This document shows positions 43,929 through 56,409 of a stretch of 64,000 bases of DNA, in pieces (position 1 is the first letter of the stretch; each line of letters opens with the position of its first letter). This stretch comes from Punica granatum (taxonomy: Eukaryota > Streptophyta > Magnoliopsida > Myrtales > Lythraceae): positions 27,870,811-27,934,810 of the forward strand of contig NC_045128.1 in the NCBI RefSeq assembly GCF_007655135.1. The letters run 5' to 3'. The notes beneath the pieces were generated by a model, which worked only from the letters and a program-made list of their open reading frames with translations, was not told the DNA's origin and did no database searches. The position numbers and the translations under genes were made by a program.

Positions 43929-45582
43929 AGATACAGGATTTTACGCGATCGGATTGTAGTGTGCACCTCTTAATATCTAAGAGTAGCAGCGACCTGAGAA
44001 AAGGTAAATTTCTCATCTTGAATGCATCTCTGCATGCAGATGCATAGTATTACCCAGAATGTTGGGTGAATTTTTGTGGATGGAATTATGCACTCTCAGA
44101 TGAGGGTATATCCTGCTGATTACTTGGAAGAAACTGCTACCTGTGCCAAATTGATTGATGATTTTGGGTTATGATCACAATTTTAAGCAGTACCTTGATC
44201 AGATCATTTCAAACATTATTGGACGGTTGAGACAAGAATAAAAGCCAACTTTTACTTAAGTTGTTCGGTCGATTCACAAGTGAGACTTCCTGCCACAATT
44301 TTATTGCGTGGTTCCCCAATTATAAATCCTCTGCTGATTTCTATACAGTGTATACTGTGTTTTCTCAATTCGTTTGTGTCTTAGCATAGTTATCATAATC
44401 CTGTCCGAGCATTGAAGTGTTGAAGGCATGCTTTTTGGTTCATGGGCTTGCTGGTATAACTGGCTTCCAGTGGGTCCAAGCATATACTGAAACATGCTCT
44501 AAAGAAGCTCTTAGGAATATATATATATATATATAGCATAGAAAGTCTACCTTGTCAGGTCAATTTGTTGATAGAACTGACCAGTTCATACCTGTTCTAT
44601 GGGTAACCACACTATATACCCTCTCAACTTTTCTTATGCATTTCTTCACACAGCCAAGAACTGGACCAGCCATATGGCCATCTTGGTCAAACCTGCTGGT
44701 CCACTTTTGTTCTGATAACAGTGGTTCTACGTGTACTGAAGCACGACTTTAACCATAATTTCACATTTCGGTTTAGGAAAGTTAAAAGGCGGTCTGTGCT
44801 ATCATATATTGTCAGTAGTTGAAATTAACTACCCAAGTTGCTGACTGACAATCCTCGGGTCTGCTATTGCAGTTGCAAGCTTGGAGTCCCAGAAGTTTTA
44901 CTCTTTGCCCGGAAGCAGCTCTATGCAGGTCTGCTTGCAGAACACTGCCCTCCGCTAACTTTTCTTCTGGAAGTTTTTTCTCTCTCTGGAAACTGCAAAC
45001 AAGAGCAGTTACAGGAGCAGTTACGTACTTAACACAGCGTTCGTTGGATCCATTCATGTAATATGAGTTTATCAACCTGTACAATACTATATACTAGCCT
45101 AGGAATTGTTGTTCCTTTATGTTAGAATACGAACGGACAAATGTGATAAGACAACGTGAATAACCAGTCTTGTATGGCCCAAGTTGCTTTGAGTTGATTT
45201 CAATAGTCAATATAGCTGTATGTGCCTACAGTTATCATACCGAACCGGACATTATATGGGGATTTATGGGTCCAATCATTTGGTTTAATCGTTTTATGGT
45301 TTGCCCGAATAAGCCAATCTTCTTGTTCTAGTAGTTGTATGCTTGCTGTTCCGAAGATCTGCGACCTGAGAAATATATAATTAGGTGGCAAATAGCGTGT
45401 TATGTTGCTTAAAACTGGAATTCGTGTTCAAGGAATTGCGGTACCGTATTCTTTATAGAACACAACCCTTTGCCTGAAAAACGCAACAGACGGATTAGAT
45501 TCAGTAAAATATAAACAAAACAAGCAGATTAGATTCAGACCAATTCAGCCAAAAGTGGAACCGAACAAGCCCATGTAGTTTC
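43929..45582. other. 3' region of the glycosyltransferase gene and intergenic sequence
   Basis: The sequence after the stop has AATAAAG at 43924-43930, overlapping the stop codon, which could serve as a polyadenylation signal only if further motifs help. A TA run sits at about 44519-44536. Short frames show no conserved domain, and no further gene was recognised. Confidence 0.4.
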
Positions 45583-47415
45583 TAGGGGTAATCGGTTTTG
45601 GGTACCCTATTTTTTTCATGATACCCGAACCCTACCCTGTTGAATCCTGGAACCGAAACCTACCCGCAACCTGTATTATACCACAGGTTCCGGGTACCCT
45701 ATTGGAACTTGTAAATTTTTTTGTCTCGCTAAATAAAATCGAAAATATTCCACCCATAATCAGTAATCACGACTTCCTGTTTAATTATTAATATTACTTT
45801 AAGATATCTTGACATTTTAGCTACATCTGAGACTATGAAATTTGATAAAGACCAAAAAATTAGATAAACTGTCCCAAAAAGAAGTAAGAACAAAACATAT
45901 AAATTTAGTTCATAACTAACCTCAAGTGTATTCTTTATCTGAACTGGATCAGGCAAAAAACGGAAGGCAATCCCTTCTACCTTCAGCATGTATACCTATC
46001 AAGTAGGATTGACAAGGAAAAAAGACATAATTAAATTTTGATGAAGAGCATGGGCACTTTGTAATTGTATGGGTGTTTAGCTAATAAGCATCACTAGAAA
46101 TAGAGGTAACAGACCTGTACCAACTTCAATATTTACATAGAAAATTAAATAAGATGCTTAGGAAAATCATTTAGAACACTCATTATTAACAGGGCAATCT
46201 CCTTATCACCACTAAGAAAATATGCGAAAATCCGTTGGAAAAGGCGACTTCACTGAATGGCACTCACAGCTAGAGCCTTCAACTTGACTCAATATTAACA
46301 AAGTCATCAAAGCACAATCAAGCAGAGCACTGCAAGCCAAATGACGCTACCAAAATTAGAATGGCCGTGTTGCCACTGCTTCCACTTGGGAAAGGAAAAA
46401 TTCATCACCTTACAATTGGTTCTTTTTATAGATGGCCTTCAATATATACCTCTAACTCACACTCAATCTTGTTAACTGTTAGAACGGACTTCACATCCAA
46501 ACTGGAAGGACTCAAACAACAACCATTTATTTGAACCACAGCATATGATTTGAAGAACTCTTTAAGTTAAGAGAATTTATCCACATAATCCATACAAAAA
46601 CTTAAATCTTTAAAATTAAAGAGATAAATCTCACTAAAATTTCCAATCAAATACTAATTTTAAAGATAAATAATTTTCACAAAAGAAGAGACGAATTCTT
46701 TGTCCAAATGGGTTCTATACATTGTTGCTCTCAATCGAATGGCCAAAGTTTTTCCACAAGTGGTGGAACCTACTGAGCCAAGGGGGAAGGCAGGCTCCTC
46801 TGTCATTACAGCCAAAAGAAACCACAAAAGCCGGAGAGTCGGAGACAACAGAGGATTGCAGCACCAATAGAGTCGGAGACAACAGAGGAGGCAAAATCTC
46901 ACCAGGAAAGGGAGCTTCAAGGAGAGTCGGAGACGAGAGGCAATCGACGGAGAGGAGCTGCGGGGGATTACAAAGCCGATTTAGGGTTTTGAAAAATAGA
47001 CTAACAGAGCCTATTCGATGGAGAGTCTAGAGGAGAATCTCACCAGGAGAGTCGGAGACGAGAGTGATGGAGAGGAGCTGAGGCTACGGTCACCGAAAGT
47101 CGGAGGCGACAGTCAGATGAATCCTGCGTTCTCCATTTCTCTCGACTCCTGCAGCCTGCTTCAGACAATGAGACTGATGAGTGAGATTAACTTTACCTTC
47201 TTTTTTTTTAGTAATTACTATCCGGTTCCGGATGCCGGTTCCGATTCCGGTTCTGGGTACCCAGTAGGTTGGAACCGAAACTAGAACCGGATGTCACCGG
47301 TTCTTTATTTTGATACCCGTATCTTATCCTATTTTCAATACGAACTATCCGGACCCTATTCTAACGGGTAGGTTCCGACCGGTTCCAGATATACCCGGTA
47401 CCCTTGCACACCCTA
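45583..47415. mobile_element. Larger hAT-like element, ~1.8 kb
   Basis: Starts TAGGGGTAATCGG and ends TTGCACACCCTA, with subterminal GGTTCC/GGAACC blocks like those of copies 1 and 2. The first about 190 bp (45583-45770) are the reverse complement of the right end of copy 1. The interior (45780-47180) is unrelated, with a repeated GAGTCGGAGAC motif at about 46828-47110, and encodes no transposase. The direct repeat at the flanks (TAGTTTC) is not in clean register. The family thus seems to carry different interiors between conserved ends. Confidence 0.6.
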
Positions 47416-47494
47416 GTTTCCAGGACATATTCCTATAGTTTCATTTACGTGTTGGTTGGCTATAATTCCATTACATTATTTACAATTATAGTAA

Positions 47495-48712
47495 ATATAA
47501 ATAGGAAAAATAACATGAGGCATCTTGAATTTTTATGTTTTTGTCAATTCTATCCTTAAGAAAAAAATTTGCGACACATGTTAAACTCATTTTTCCCCAT
47601 CATATTTATCATGCCGTCACCATTCCTATCAATAGTTGATGGAAATGCTAACATGGCACTGTTAAGGGTAACTACGCAATGCTTCATCCAATAAGACGCT
47701 AACACACGTTTCCCTCGGACCCACTAGCTATTTAAAAAGACCCATACATTTTTATATTTATAAATTTGACCCAAACTCTCTTTCTCTCTTCTTTCTTTTT
47801 TTTTTTTCTCTTCTTCTATCTCTCTAACTCTGTGACCTCATGGCACCATCCCATCATCTTCCTTCTTCTCCTTCTTTCCTCCTCTCCTCTTGTTATGCCA
47901 TGCCCATCCCCACCATCCTCATCCTTTGCTACCTCATCTCCTGCCAACCCCTTCTTCTTCTTCTTCTTCTTCTTCTTCTCTCTCTCTCTCTCTCGGCTCC
48001 CTCAGTAGAACACACACAGAGACCTCCCATAGCCACAATATCATCATCGACTTCCTCCTCCACCATCTGCTCTATCACATTGCCACCTCCACCTCTGACT
48101 CATCGCCCCATTCCATCATTGCCATCTTCATCTCCTCTGTCACCACAACCTTCCGTATCTACTCCATAGCCTTCTATAGCATCATCTGCAGCAGCCTCTC
48201 TCTCCTACTATCCATCGCCATCTTGCCCCCTCTTCCGCTTCCATGGCCCCTTCTTGAATCACCTATCGTCTCCACCTCTGCCTCTTCCTTCCTCTTCCCT
48301 CGACTGCTGCTTCTTCCTAAGCTGTTGCTCTTACTTCTCGAGTCTCCTCTGAGCTCCTTAAGTTGCTTTGCTGCCCTCCTTCGAGCTCCATGAATTTTTA
48401 TCGTTGCTATCCATCCCACGTGGGCACTCGTCCTGAGCTGTAGTTGTGGCTCCTACTTCTCCTCGAGCTCCCAAAGGCCAATAGCCGTGATGCTCCCTCT
48501 GTTCTCTACAATTGTGCTGCCATCACTAAGTTGTTGTCGTTCGTTCAAGCTATCTTCGAGCTTCCCGCTGTTGAGCTGCTTTTCCTTTTGAGTTTCTTGA
48601 GCTGTTGCTGCTGTTAGTCTATGTCGCTCATATAGCTCGTTTCGGAGATGTTGTGCTACTCTGTGGTGTCTACTACTACTTTGGCCTGGAGAAGAGGGGG
48701 GGCGTGGGTTTG

Positions 48713-48748
<36 letters not shown>

Positions 48749-49180
48749 AAGCTGATGGTTGCGGTGAGGATGAGATGGGCAAGGCAGGTGCTGAGGGTGG
48801 TAGGGTAGGCACCGACCTTTTTTGTAGGCGCTAGAACAGAGAAAGTTGGAGTAGAGGTAGAGAGAGAGGGGATGGAGGAGGAAGAAAAAGAAAGAGTTTT
48901 TGGGGTCAAATTTATAAATATATAAAATGTATGGGTCTATTAAAATAGCTAGTGGGTCTAAGGGGGACATGTGTCATCGTTTATGGTATGAAGCATTGCG
49001 CTGTTACTCTTAACGGTCTCACGTCAGCATTTCCGTCAACAATGGATGGGAAAGAGTAACGGTATGATAGATTTAATAGGAAAAAGAGAGTTCAGGATGT
49101 GTAAAAAAAATTTCTTTGGGATAGAATGGACGAAAACGTAAAAGTTCAGGATGCCTCACGTTCTGTCCCCATATAAATAC
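47495..49180. mobile_element. Mutator-like non-autonomous element (47504-49171) with 9 bp target duplication
   Basis: The element proper is 47504-49171. Terminal inverted repeats of about 280 bp (left 47504-47790, right 48890-49171) share GAGGCATC, CCATACATTTTATAT, GACCCACTAGCTATTT and related words. The 9 bp ATATAAATA lies at 47495-47503 and 49172-49180, the classic Mutator signature. The 1.1 kb interior is CT/CTT-rich on the left and carries an AG run (48718-48747) on the right. Open frames there are Leu/Ser-rich low-complexity translations, and I recognise no captured gene. Confidence 0.85.
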
Positions 49181-52100
49181 GAATAGACCACAAATTAAGC
49201 ACCCAAGTCTATCCTTTCCTTTCTCAATTCAAGCACACATTTTACCATTTATTAGGACTCTTTTTATTATTATTATTGCAAATCACTATTATTTTAAAAG
49301 TATCTTAAATCGTTGTATAAAACATTCAGATATTTCAAATCACCTTTATCTAATATTTGATTGCTTTTTAAAATCTCGATGCTGAAATATATTAAAAAAT
49401 CATACTTAGATAAACTTAAAGGAAAAATTGCATCATTATAAATGAATGAGAAAATATTAAATCCTAGCACCATATCTAAATTGCTCCTATGATAAACTCA
49501 TCAAGTCATTTGCTATAAGATTGGTGGTCATAATAGTCGGAATACTTAGCTAGTGTTTGAAAACGTTCGATCTTGTTTGGAGACAAACATCGACAATATG
49601 ATCAATACCATCGATATTAATAACTCAACTCATTCAGAAAAGTCTTTTTTCTAAAACTAGGGTGAAACATCCGCATGATGCCACGGGGTCAAAAAAAATT
49701 TCAACAATTTTTTGATTTATTACAGTAGGTTATGTAATAACCAATGTAGATTAGAACAAATGATAAAACTAATTGTACTTAACAATTATGAATTGTCAAT
49801 TGATAGTGAATTATCTAGATTTTTCAAAATATTATACTACATAATATTTTATAAAGTATAAAAGTTAATATTGCTCCTGCTAATCTCCATTTGAATTTTT
49901 AATATTTCTTATTGGAAAATTATGATTGTAATATAATAGACCTTCGAGAGATCCCAAATTCTACTTGGACAAACTTTATTTGCAGTAGGGATTCAATATT
50001 AATTAAAAGCATCTCGTTATACAACCAAGTCAATACCCAACGGAGAATTGGTCTTACTCAATAGGTTGGTTTAATCTTGCATAAGAAAATACAAACATTT
50101 CTAAAACTACAAATAAAAAGATACTACTTAAATTTATCAATAGTCCTGTTACCAATGTGTGTTGTTTTTACACGAGAACTTGAAAAGGTATGTCGAGATA
50201 TAAAATGTTGTTCGTATACTTTAATTCTTTCCATACTAAAATTCCTATAAATAGATTTATTTTTCACAAATTAAGCACGCTAGAGCTTACCCCTGTCACA
50301 GAAAATTTACAAAATGACAACTTATACCGAAAAAGAAACTTCCAAATAAGGTCTCATACATCAAATTCGAGATTTTTTTTTATCATATTAATTTTTTTAG
50401 GAAAGTAAAGTAAATATATATTGCGTAGAAAGGGATGAAATTTAAAACAACAAGGAAAATATTAAAAGGGGGCGTTGCATGGCAAGGCCGAGGAGAGAAG
50501 AATACAAATAGATGAGAGAGTGGGCTGGGCAGAGAGAAAAATAGGGGTAGTTTTTCTTATAAAATTATCATAATATCTCTAATCCGATAATTGTTATTAA
50601 TTATAAATATTTTGCTAAGAGTATTCTTTAGAAATTGAAATGTTACATCTCCAAGGGGTTCTCCATTATAAGTATTATAGATAAAGTTAAGTTTGTGGAC
50701 TGCCTCTCTCTCACTTAAAATTTCTCCATCCTTCTTTGCGCCAATTCATCTGCCCCGCTCTCTCCAAGTACATCTGAATATATATTTGTGTTATATATAT
50801 ATATATATATATATATTTCTTAAATTGTTGATATTCTGATAACTTTTGGAAATATAAAGTCAAGTTTTTCTTCATGCCCCAATGCCCGTACAACGCATGG
50901 GTTACACCTTAGTTGAGCATTATTCCTTTAAATCATTTCCGGCTTATAAACTCCAAAAATTGAGTCCAAAATAAACTTTCTACAAGAAAAATATACAAAT
51001 TATCATTATAACTTTAAATGGAATCAATATGTAAATGTGTTAGCACTTGACATATATGAATGGTGATTCATGGATGCTCGAGCCCAGGGATGAACTGCCT
51101 CCCTCAAATTGTTGATGCTAAAAGGAAATTTAGATATAATCGTTCAATTTTTCATGAGATTCCTTATATTTGCGTCCCTAACTTGAAAAAATTACCAACC
51201 TATTCGTTTTCGCCTTCTCAAGGAGCCCAGGCCCCTCTGTTCAAATCAGGGTCCATCCTGCGCTGGCCAATTTGCTAGTTATATACAAACCGTTTTTACT
51301 GAGGAAGCTTATCATGTTAGTTAGTTGAAAAATTTGCCATTGGCAATTTAGTTTCTCTTTTTTTTCTTGTCTTCCGTTGTATTTGGTTTGTCACTCGGTG
51401 ACTTGGTATGGGGTCCAAGGAAGGTCGTCTAACAAGTCTGCAGTGTCGGAAGAACGGAAAAATCGAAGAAAAAGATAATCTATCCTAAAACAAAAAAATG
51501 GTACTACATAACAAACACATAATGTGGCTCAACAAATATTGCCTGCTGAAGGATGTTTCCAGGTTTTCTGACAATTTAAGGATCATGTGAACCAGAAACC
51601 GAAGTTGTTCGTCTACTGTGTAAATTATCTGCATGAGCTCCTTCAATGGCAATTCTCAATATTCTCGCTTTGGTAGAATCTATATATGTATTTTCAAGAA
51701 AAGCGATTCCATCAAGAACACGATGTGGTTTGGCTTCCTAAATGGATCCTTCGCCATTGGGACAGGACACAGATCGGGACACTTTATAATCAGGACATCT
51801 CGCCTGCTGCAGATCACTAACTCTCCTGAGATTCGGGTCTTTTTTTTTCTTTTTTTTTTCCGATGACATAATTTCTGATAAGTGTAGCGTCTGCTAGAAT
51901 CTAGCCTATGTATCCCTATATTCTCTCCCTCAAATAAACCATGAATCTGGTCGTTGCAGAACTCTAATTGGATTCTCCTCCTAGATCCTAATCGTGTTTT
52001 TTTTTTTTTTGGATTGTATGTATAGTATCTGATGGATGTAAGGCCGAGAGAATCCATCTTTTGGATCGCTGGATGCCACACCCGTACCCTATATCTTCTC

Positions 52101-52340
52101 TCCCTCATATTCAAAATTCATATCATATATACATGAAAAAGATAGAAACAATCAGAGATCTTTGTAGGCAAGGAGATTGTCCAAGTTTAATAACTAAGTC
52201 TAATAAATCCATCATCTGAGATCAAAACACTCTTATAAAGGTGCTATTTCAAGCCTTACCAGGACATTCCACAACACACTCTCCGTCATACTGATCGTTT
52301 TATCCTTCTCGATCGATAACTCCGCTTTAATTTCAGATTG
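49181..52340. other. Intergenic region, no gene seen
   Basis: AT-rich with a TA run at about 50791-50815 and homopolymer tracts near 51839-51860 and 51998-52010. Open frames are short and unrecognised. The last about 80 bp hold the MYB-D leader, with the ACAACACACTCTCC string common to MYB copies. Confidence 0.4.
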
Positions 52341-52365
52341 AGACCGAGCGCTGTTTTCCTTGGCA

Positions 52366-53926
52366 ATGGACAACGACGACGAAGGAAGCGCCATTCAGAT
52401 GTGCGCGTCTTTTCAGGCTCTTGATGACGGTGTCGCCAATGGTGGCACGACTCTTGATGGTATTCTGGCTCTGGACAAACAGTTACCAGTGCCAGTAGCC
52501 GTTCCCGAGGATGTTAGAGACCATGGACAGTTGGCTATCGTCCCAAGTGAGGCGGGCCAGGAGCAGAAGAAGAAGGAAGCAGTCAGCGAGGCTGTCAATA
52601 ATGCAGCTGGACAACACTGGAGTTCGAGAAAAGAGCACGGACAGGATGCTATCGCCAACGGTGGCATGATTCTTGATGATACTCTGGGCGAACAGTTACC
52701 GCTCCCGATAGCCGTTCCCGAGGGTGACGTGGACCGCGGACAGTCAGCTATCATCCCTGGTGATCTGGTGGAGAAGAAGCGAAAGAGGAAGGAGGAAGCA
52801 GTTGGCGATCTGGTGGAGCAGAAGCCCGAGAGGAAGAAAGTAGTCTCCTGGACTGAGGATGATCACAGGTACGTTACGTGGTGATAATGATTTTCTATTT
52901 TCTTCTAATATACATCGACGTTCTGTATTTTCTTGTATTGCAAAGAATCGTCGCGCGTGTTTGCTTATTTCAAGAGTTCGGCCGATAGTTCTAGATCGGC
53001 ATAAAAGCACAGCTTATATATTAACTACAAATTCAGATTCCGTGATAAAACATGGGCATCTATTAGTCCAATCCATGGACAATTTTGTTGCTTATTCTTC
53101 GCTATATTATCGCTGGTTCTAATATAATAGATTCACACACACACACACACACACATATATATTGATCCGTGCTTAATTTGTGACAAATTAATATTTCTTG
53201 ACGAGCAGGATATTCTTGCTGGGATTGCATTTCATCGCCTCTGGGCCAAAAAAATGGAAGACAATGTCGAAGTATTTGCTGCCGAATAAGGGTACAAGCG
53301 AAATTGCTAGCCATGCCCAAAAGTACCATAAACGGCAAGAACGCAAGGAAGAGACGCTGAGGAAGAGCATCAACGACACAATACTTCGGAAGGAGGACAT
53401 AGTCAGACTCTTCCACTTGATCTGGGAAAAGCACAAACCCCAGCAGCGGCTTGAACTATCCCAAGCAGGAGCAGCCCTCACCGTGCTGCAGTCCCATGCA
53501 GGCCAGTTTCATCAAGTCCCAGGAGCGTACTTTCCTGCAGGACAGGTGCAACACCATCTTCATCAGATGCCCATGATGGGGGCCCCGGCAGACCCTAGGC
53601 CGAGCTTCGGTGCATGTGGTTGCGGTCAGACTCATCAGATTCCGGCCGCTCCGCCTGTCACTTGGAATGTGACGCAAAACACACCCAATTGCGCATCTTC
53701 GGGAGGAACTCCGCAGATCCATCAATGGACCAGCCGCTCTGCACCGGCCACTGGTCCCAGCTGGGGCTATACAAGACCGCATACACAATCCATCATGCAG
53801 GAGTTTCAGCCAGCGCCCCCTGCTCAACCAATGGTTGAGGCCCTTGACATCGAAGGATATTTGAAGTCTCTTTTCGAGTTGATTATTATGTATATGGATG
53901 ACATATGCGAAGACATGCAGTTATAG
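52366..53926 (+). CDS. SHAQKY-type MYB-like transcription factor, copy D
   Basis: Exon 1 is 52366-52868 and exon 2 53209-53926; the intron has GT-AG borders and a CA microsatellite (about 53136-53156). The ATG at 52366 opens M-D-N-D-D-E; the joined protein is 406 residues. The N-terminal region carries the ANGG..LD..QLPxPxAVPE..GQxAI module twice (about residues 24-65 and 97-130); copies A and C have it once. KKKRKRKEE-like basic runs suggest nuclear targeting. The MYB domain is compact, SWTEDDHR (161-168) to SHAQKY (202-207), with Trp162 and Trp184 at canonical spacing. The Gln/Pro/His-rich tail matches the other copies up to AQPMV and then ends in an unrelated 28-residue segment. Most likely a functional transcription factor, target unknown. 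Confidence 0.85.
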
Positions 53927-53957
53927 GTATTTACTCTTTTTTTATAATTTTTTTAGA

Positions 53958-54008
53958 GGTGACATCTTGTCACCATGACAATGGATCCCCAAAATTAGAT
54001 CCATTGTC
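53958..54008. other. Two adjacent perfect hairpins after MYB-D
   Basis: GGTGACA/TGTCACC with a 3-base loop (53958-53974) is followed two bases later by GACAATGGATC/GATCCATTGTC with a 10-base loop (53977-54008), then CTAG overlapping the stem's last C. They could structure the MYB-D 3' UTR. They also resemble the hairpin-plus-CTRR end of Helitrons, but no Helitron 5' end was identified. Confidence 0.4.
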
Positions 54009-54450
54009 TAGGGTTGCCAAGTTTGACTATAATATGTATTATTATATAGATTACGACATTTCAACCTAAGTTGATTATATGCATTCTATAAATGAACATG
54101 CTTCAAAACTAAGGCTTTCTTAGTTTCGGGGAAAATATTTTACAGGAAGTAAATTCGCCATTTTTTTATGTTTAATAACACTTTAGTATTTGGTCAACAC
54201 GAAAACACTTCCTTTTTTACTAAAAAAGTAAGAGAAACACTTGGAAAGTGAATTCCCTTAAAGTTAAGAGAAAATAGTTGTACCTTGTCTTAAGAATATT
54301 TAGTACAAAGAGAAAAAATTAAGCACCAAACATTCCTTATGGCAACGCTTGAAATTATAGCAGTTGTGGTACTTCTATTAAAACGTGAAGTATATTTTTT
54401 TTTTTAAAAAAAATATGTTTGTACTGAGGAACAAAACTGATAGTACTTAA

Positions 54451-54772
54451 GGCTGCGTTTGCTCTTCAAATAAATATTTTATTCTACCAAACTCAATTCT
54501 ATTCTTTCCAAAATTCAACAATATAATTATCACTCTTTTGTCTTTTTCTTCCATCTAATTATAATTTCTCACACATACTTTTTTCTAATTATTTTTATAA
54601 TAAATATTTCATCTACTTTCACACACGCTCACATATATATATATATATATATTCTCACACATACATATATTTGTATAATACTTGCAATAGTTAATTTTTT
54701 GTCTTTTCTCATTTCAAAAAATTGAATAGTGTAGAACTGCTATTACACTCTAAATATAACCAAACACAAGCT
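54451..54772 (+). mobile_element. MITE-like element
   Basis: Begins GGCTGCGTTTGCTCTTCAAA and ends AACCAAACACAAGC, forming imperfect terminal inverted repeats in AT-rich DNA with a TA run inside (about 54632-54652). No coding sequence. Confidence 0.45.
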
Positions 54773-54984
54773 ACACTTTTTAAATTATAATACTTCTTAC
54801 AGGGGTGGGCCAAAATGGAGTATTAAGCGTTCCTTAAATTAGTTCAAAAAATTATAGTAATTGTTGTACTTCTATTAGAACGCCCAATACTTATAAGAAT
54901 GATCATACTGAGGATCAAAATTGATAGTACTCAATTTTTTTTGAAAATTGGAGACTTCTTAAGCAAACATTTTGAGGTTGTATT

Positions 54985-55290
54985 TGATTACTTCTTAATT
55001 AAATAAGTGCTTAAGATATAAGTTAATTACATGGAAAATGTATAAGAGAAAGAGAGAGAGATGAAAAATGAAAGATAATAATCACATCTACTTAATCATT
55101 AAGTCAAAAACCACTAATGAGAAAAAAAATTTAACTTAATAAAATAAGTCATTTTTCACTTATTCATACACTTTTCCCCTCACAAAACATTTTTTAATCC
55201 TTATCATCCCCTCCTCTTCCTATACATTTCTTTCCATCACTAGTTAAGTCTTCAATTTTTAAGCACTTAATTTTATCAAACACCACCTTA
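54985..55290 (+). mobile_element. MITE family 1, copy 3
   Basis: Direct copy of 35105-35435: GGTTGTATTTGATTAC at the left, CTACTTAATCATTAAGTCAAAA inside, ATCAAACACCACC at the right. Confidence 0.6.
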
Positions 55291-55296
55291 GTAGAA

Positions 55297-56200
55297 ATAG
55301 GGAAAAATGTAGTACCAAGCTAGCATACCTTAGATAAATATTAAAAATTATAGAAAATGACGATGTAGCATAGTGGTGCACGCCGCCGTCACCTACTTGA
55401 GGTTATAGGTTCAGTTTGTAGTAGGGCTATCCATGTACCTTTATTAGCAAATTAGAATTTATATTTTACCGTACTAGATTTATAAGTCTCCCTTTATAAC
55501 TCGAAAAATAAGAAAATATATATAGTAATTGTAGTATTTTATTAGCACGCGTAGTACTTATGGAACAAAAATGTTGATAAGAACTGGATATTACCTAAAT
55601 TCAAAAAACTGTAGTATTTCATTAGAGTGATATTAAGTACTAAGAGCAAAAAATGGAATACCAAGCGTTTGTTAGCTCAGTACTATATATATATATATAT
55701 ATATATATTAGGCTTTTAGACCCATGCGATGTACGGACTTTGAAAACAAAATTCATTATAAAAAATTTCATTTATTTATAATAGTGGAAATTAAATTTAA
55801 TAATACTTGTAAGGGAATAATGTAGTACCAAGCTAGCATACCTTAGATAGATATTAAAAATTATAGAGAAATACGGTGTAGTGTATTGGTGCAAGCCGCC
55901 CGCACCTGTCAATTAAGAGGTTATTGGTTCAGTTCTTGTAGTGGGACTATCCATGTACCTTTATTAGCTAATTATGATTTCTATTTTATTGTACTAGACT
56001 TATAAACCTCCCTTCATAACCCGAAAAAATAATAAAAAATATAGTAATTGTAGTATTTTTATTAGCACGCGTAGTACTTATGGAACAAAACTGTTGATAA
56101 GAACTGGATATTACCTAAATTCAAAAAACTGTAGTATTTCATTAGAGTGGCATTAAGTACAAAGAGCAAAAAATGGAATACCAAGCGTTTGTTAGCTCAA

Positions 56201-56232
<32 letters not shown>
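55297..56232 (+). repeat. Tandem host duplication ending in TA microsatellites
   Basis: Unit X (55297-55706) and X' (55813-56232) share TGTAGTACCAAGCTAGCATA to TACCAAGCGTTTGTTAGCTCA and both end in a TA run. X is followed by segment Y (55707-55812, TTAGGCTTTTAGACCC to AATACTTGT). X' is followed by the viral insert, and Y' appears after it (61483-61590). Each unit includes a SINE-like piece (55366-55480, 55878-55995) with a TAGCATAGTGG A-box-like word and a GGTTATAGGTTCAG B-box-like word. Confidence 0.8.
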
Positions 56233-56234
<2 letters not shown>

Positions 56235-56239
56235 AGGAT

Positions 56240-56405
56240 GCTCTGCTCAAGAGTGGTTTCACAAACCAGTGTCTCCACACCATAGGTTCCCAGTTGGATA
56301 GGATAGAACAAGAAGTCACCAAGCCTGTAGCCAACCAGGTAGGGACCTCAAGTCGTCCAAGCCAATCAAGGCCTTCACCCATAGAGCCTCTCAGAAAACC
56401 TCCTT
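56240..56405 (+). pseudogene. Displaced fragment of the viral polyprotein gene
   Basis: About 150 bp from TTCACAAACCAGTGTC to CAGAAAACCTCC are almost identical to 57669-57823 inside the polyprotein frame. The 15 bases before it (GCTCAAGAGTGGTT) match 60060-60073 of the second frame. Two viral regions are therefore joined at a short overlap, which shows rearrangement before or during integration. Confidence 0.8.
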
Positions 56406-56409
56406 TTAG

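Noticed and set aside
44552..45084. Short frames downstream of the glycosyltransferase
   Set aside because: No conserved domain, no splice-consistent extension and overlapping frames on both strands; likely 3' flank.
47766..48970. Leu/Ser/Pro-rich frames in both directions
   Set aside because: They arise from CT/CTT and AG repeats inside a non-autonomous Mutator-like element and have no conserved domain.
50791..50815. TA microsatellite as a possible second viral insertion site
   Set aside because: Flanks are ordinary AT-rich DNA with no viral similarity on either side.
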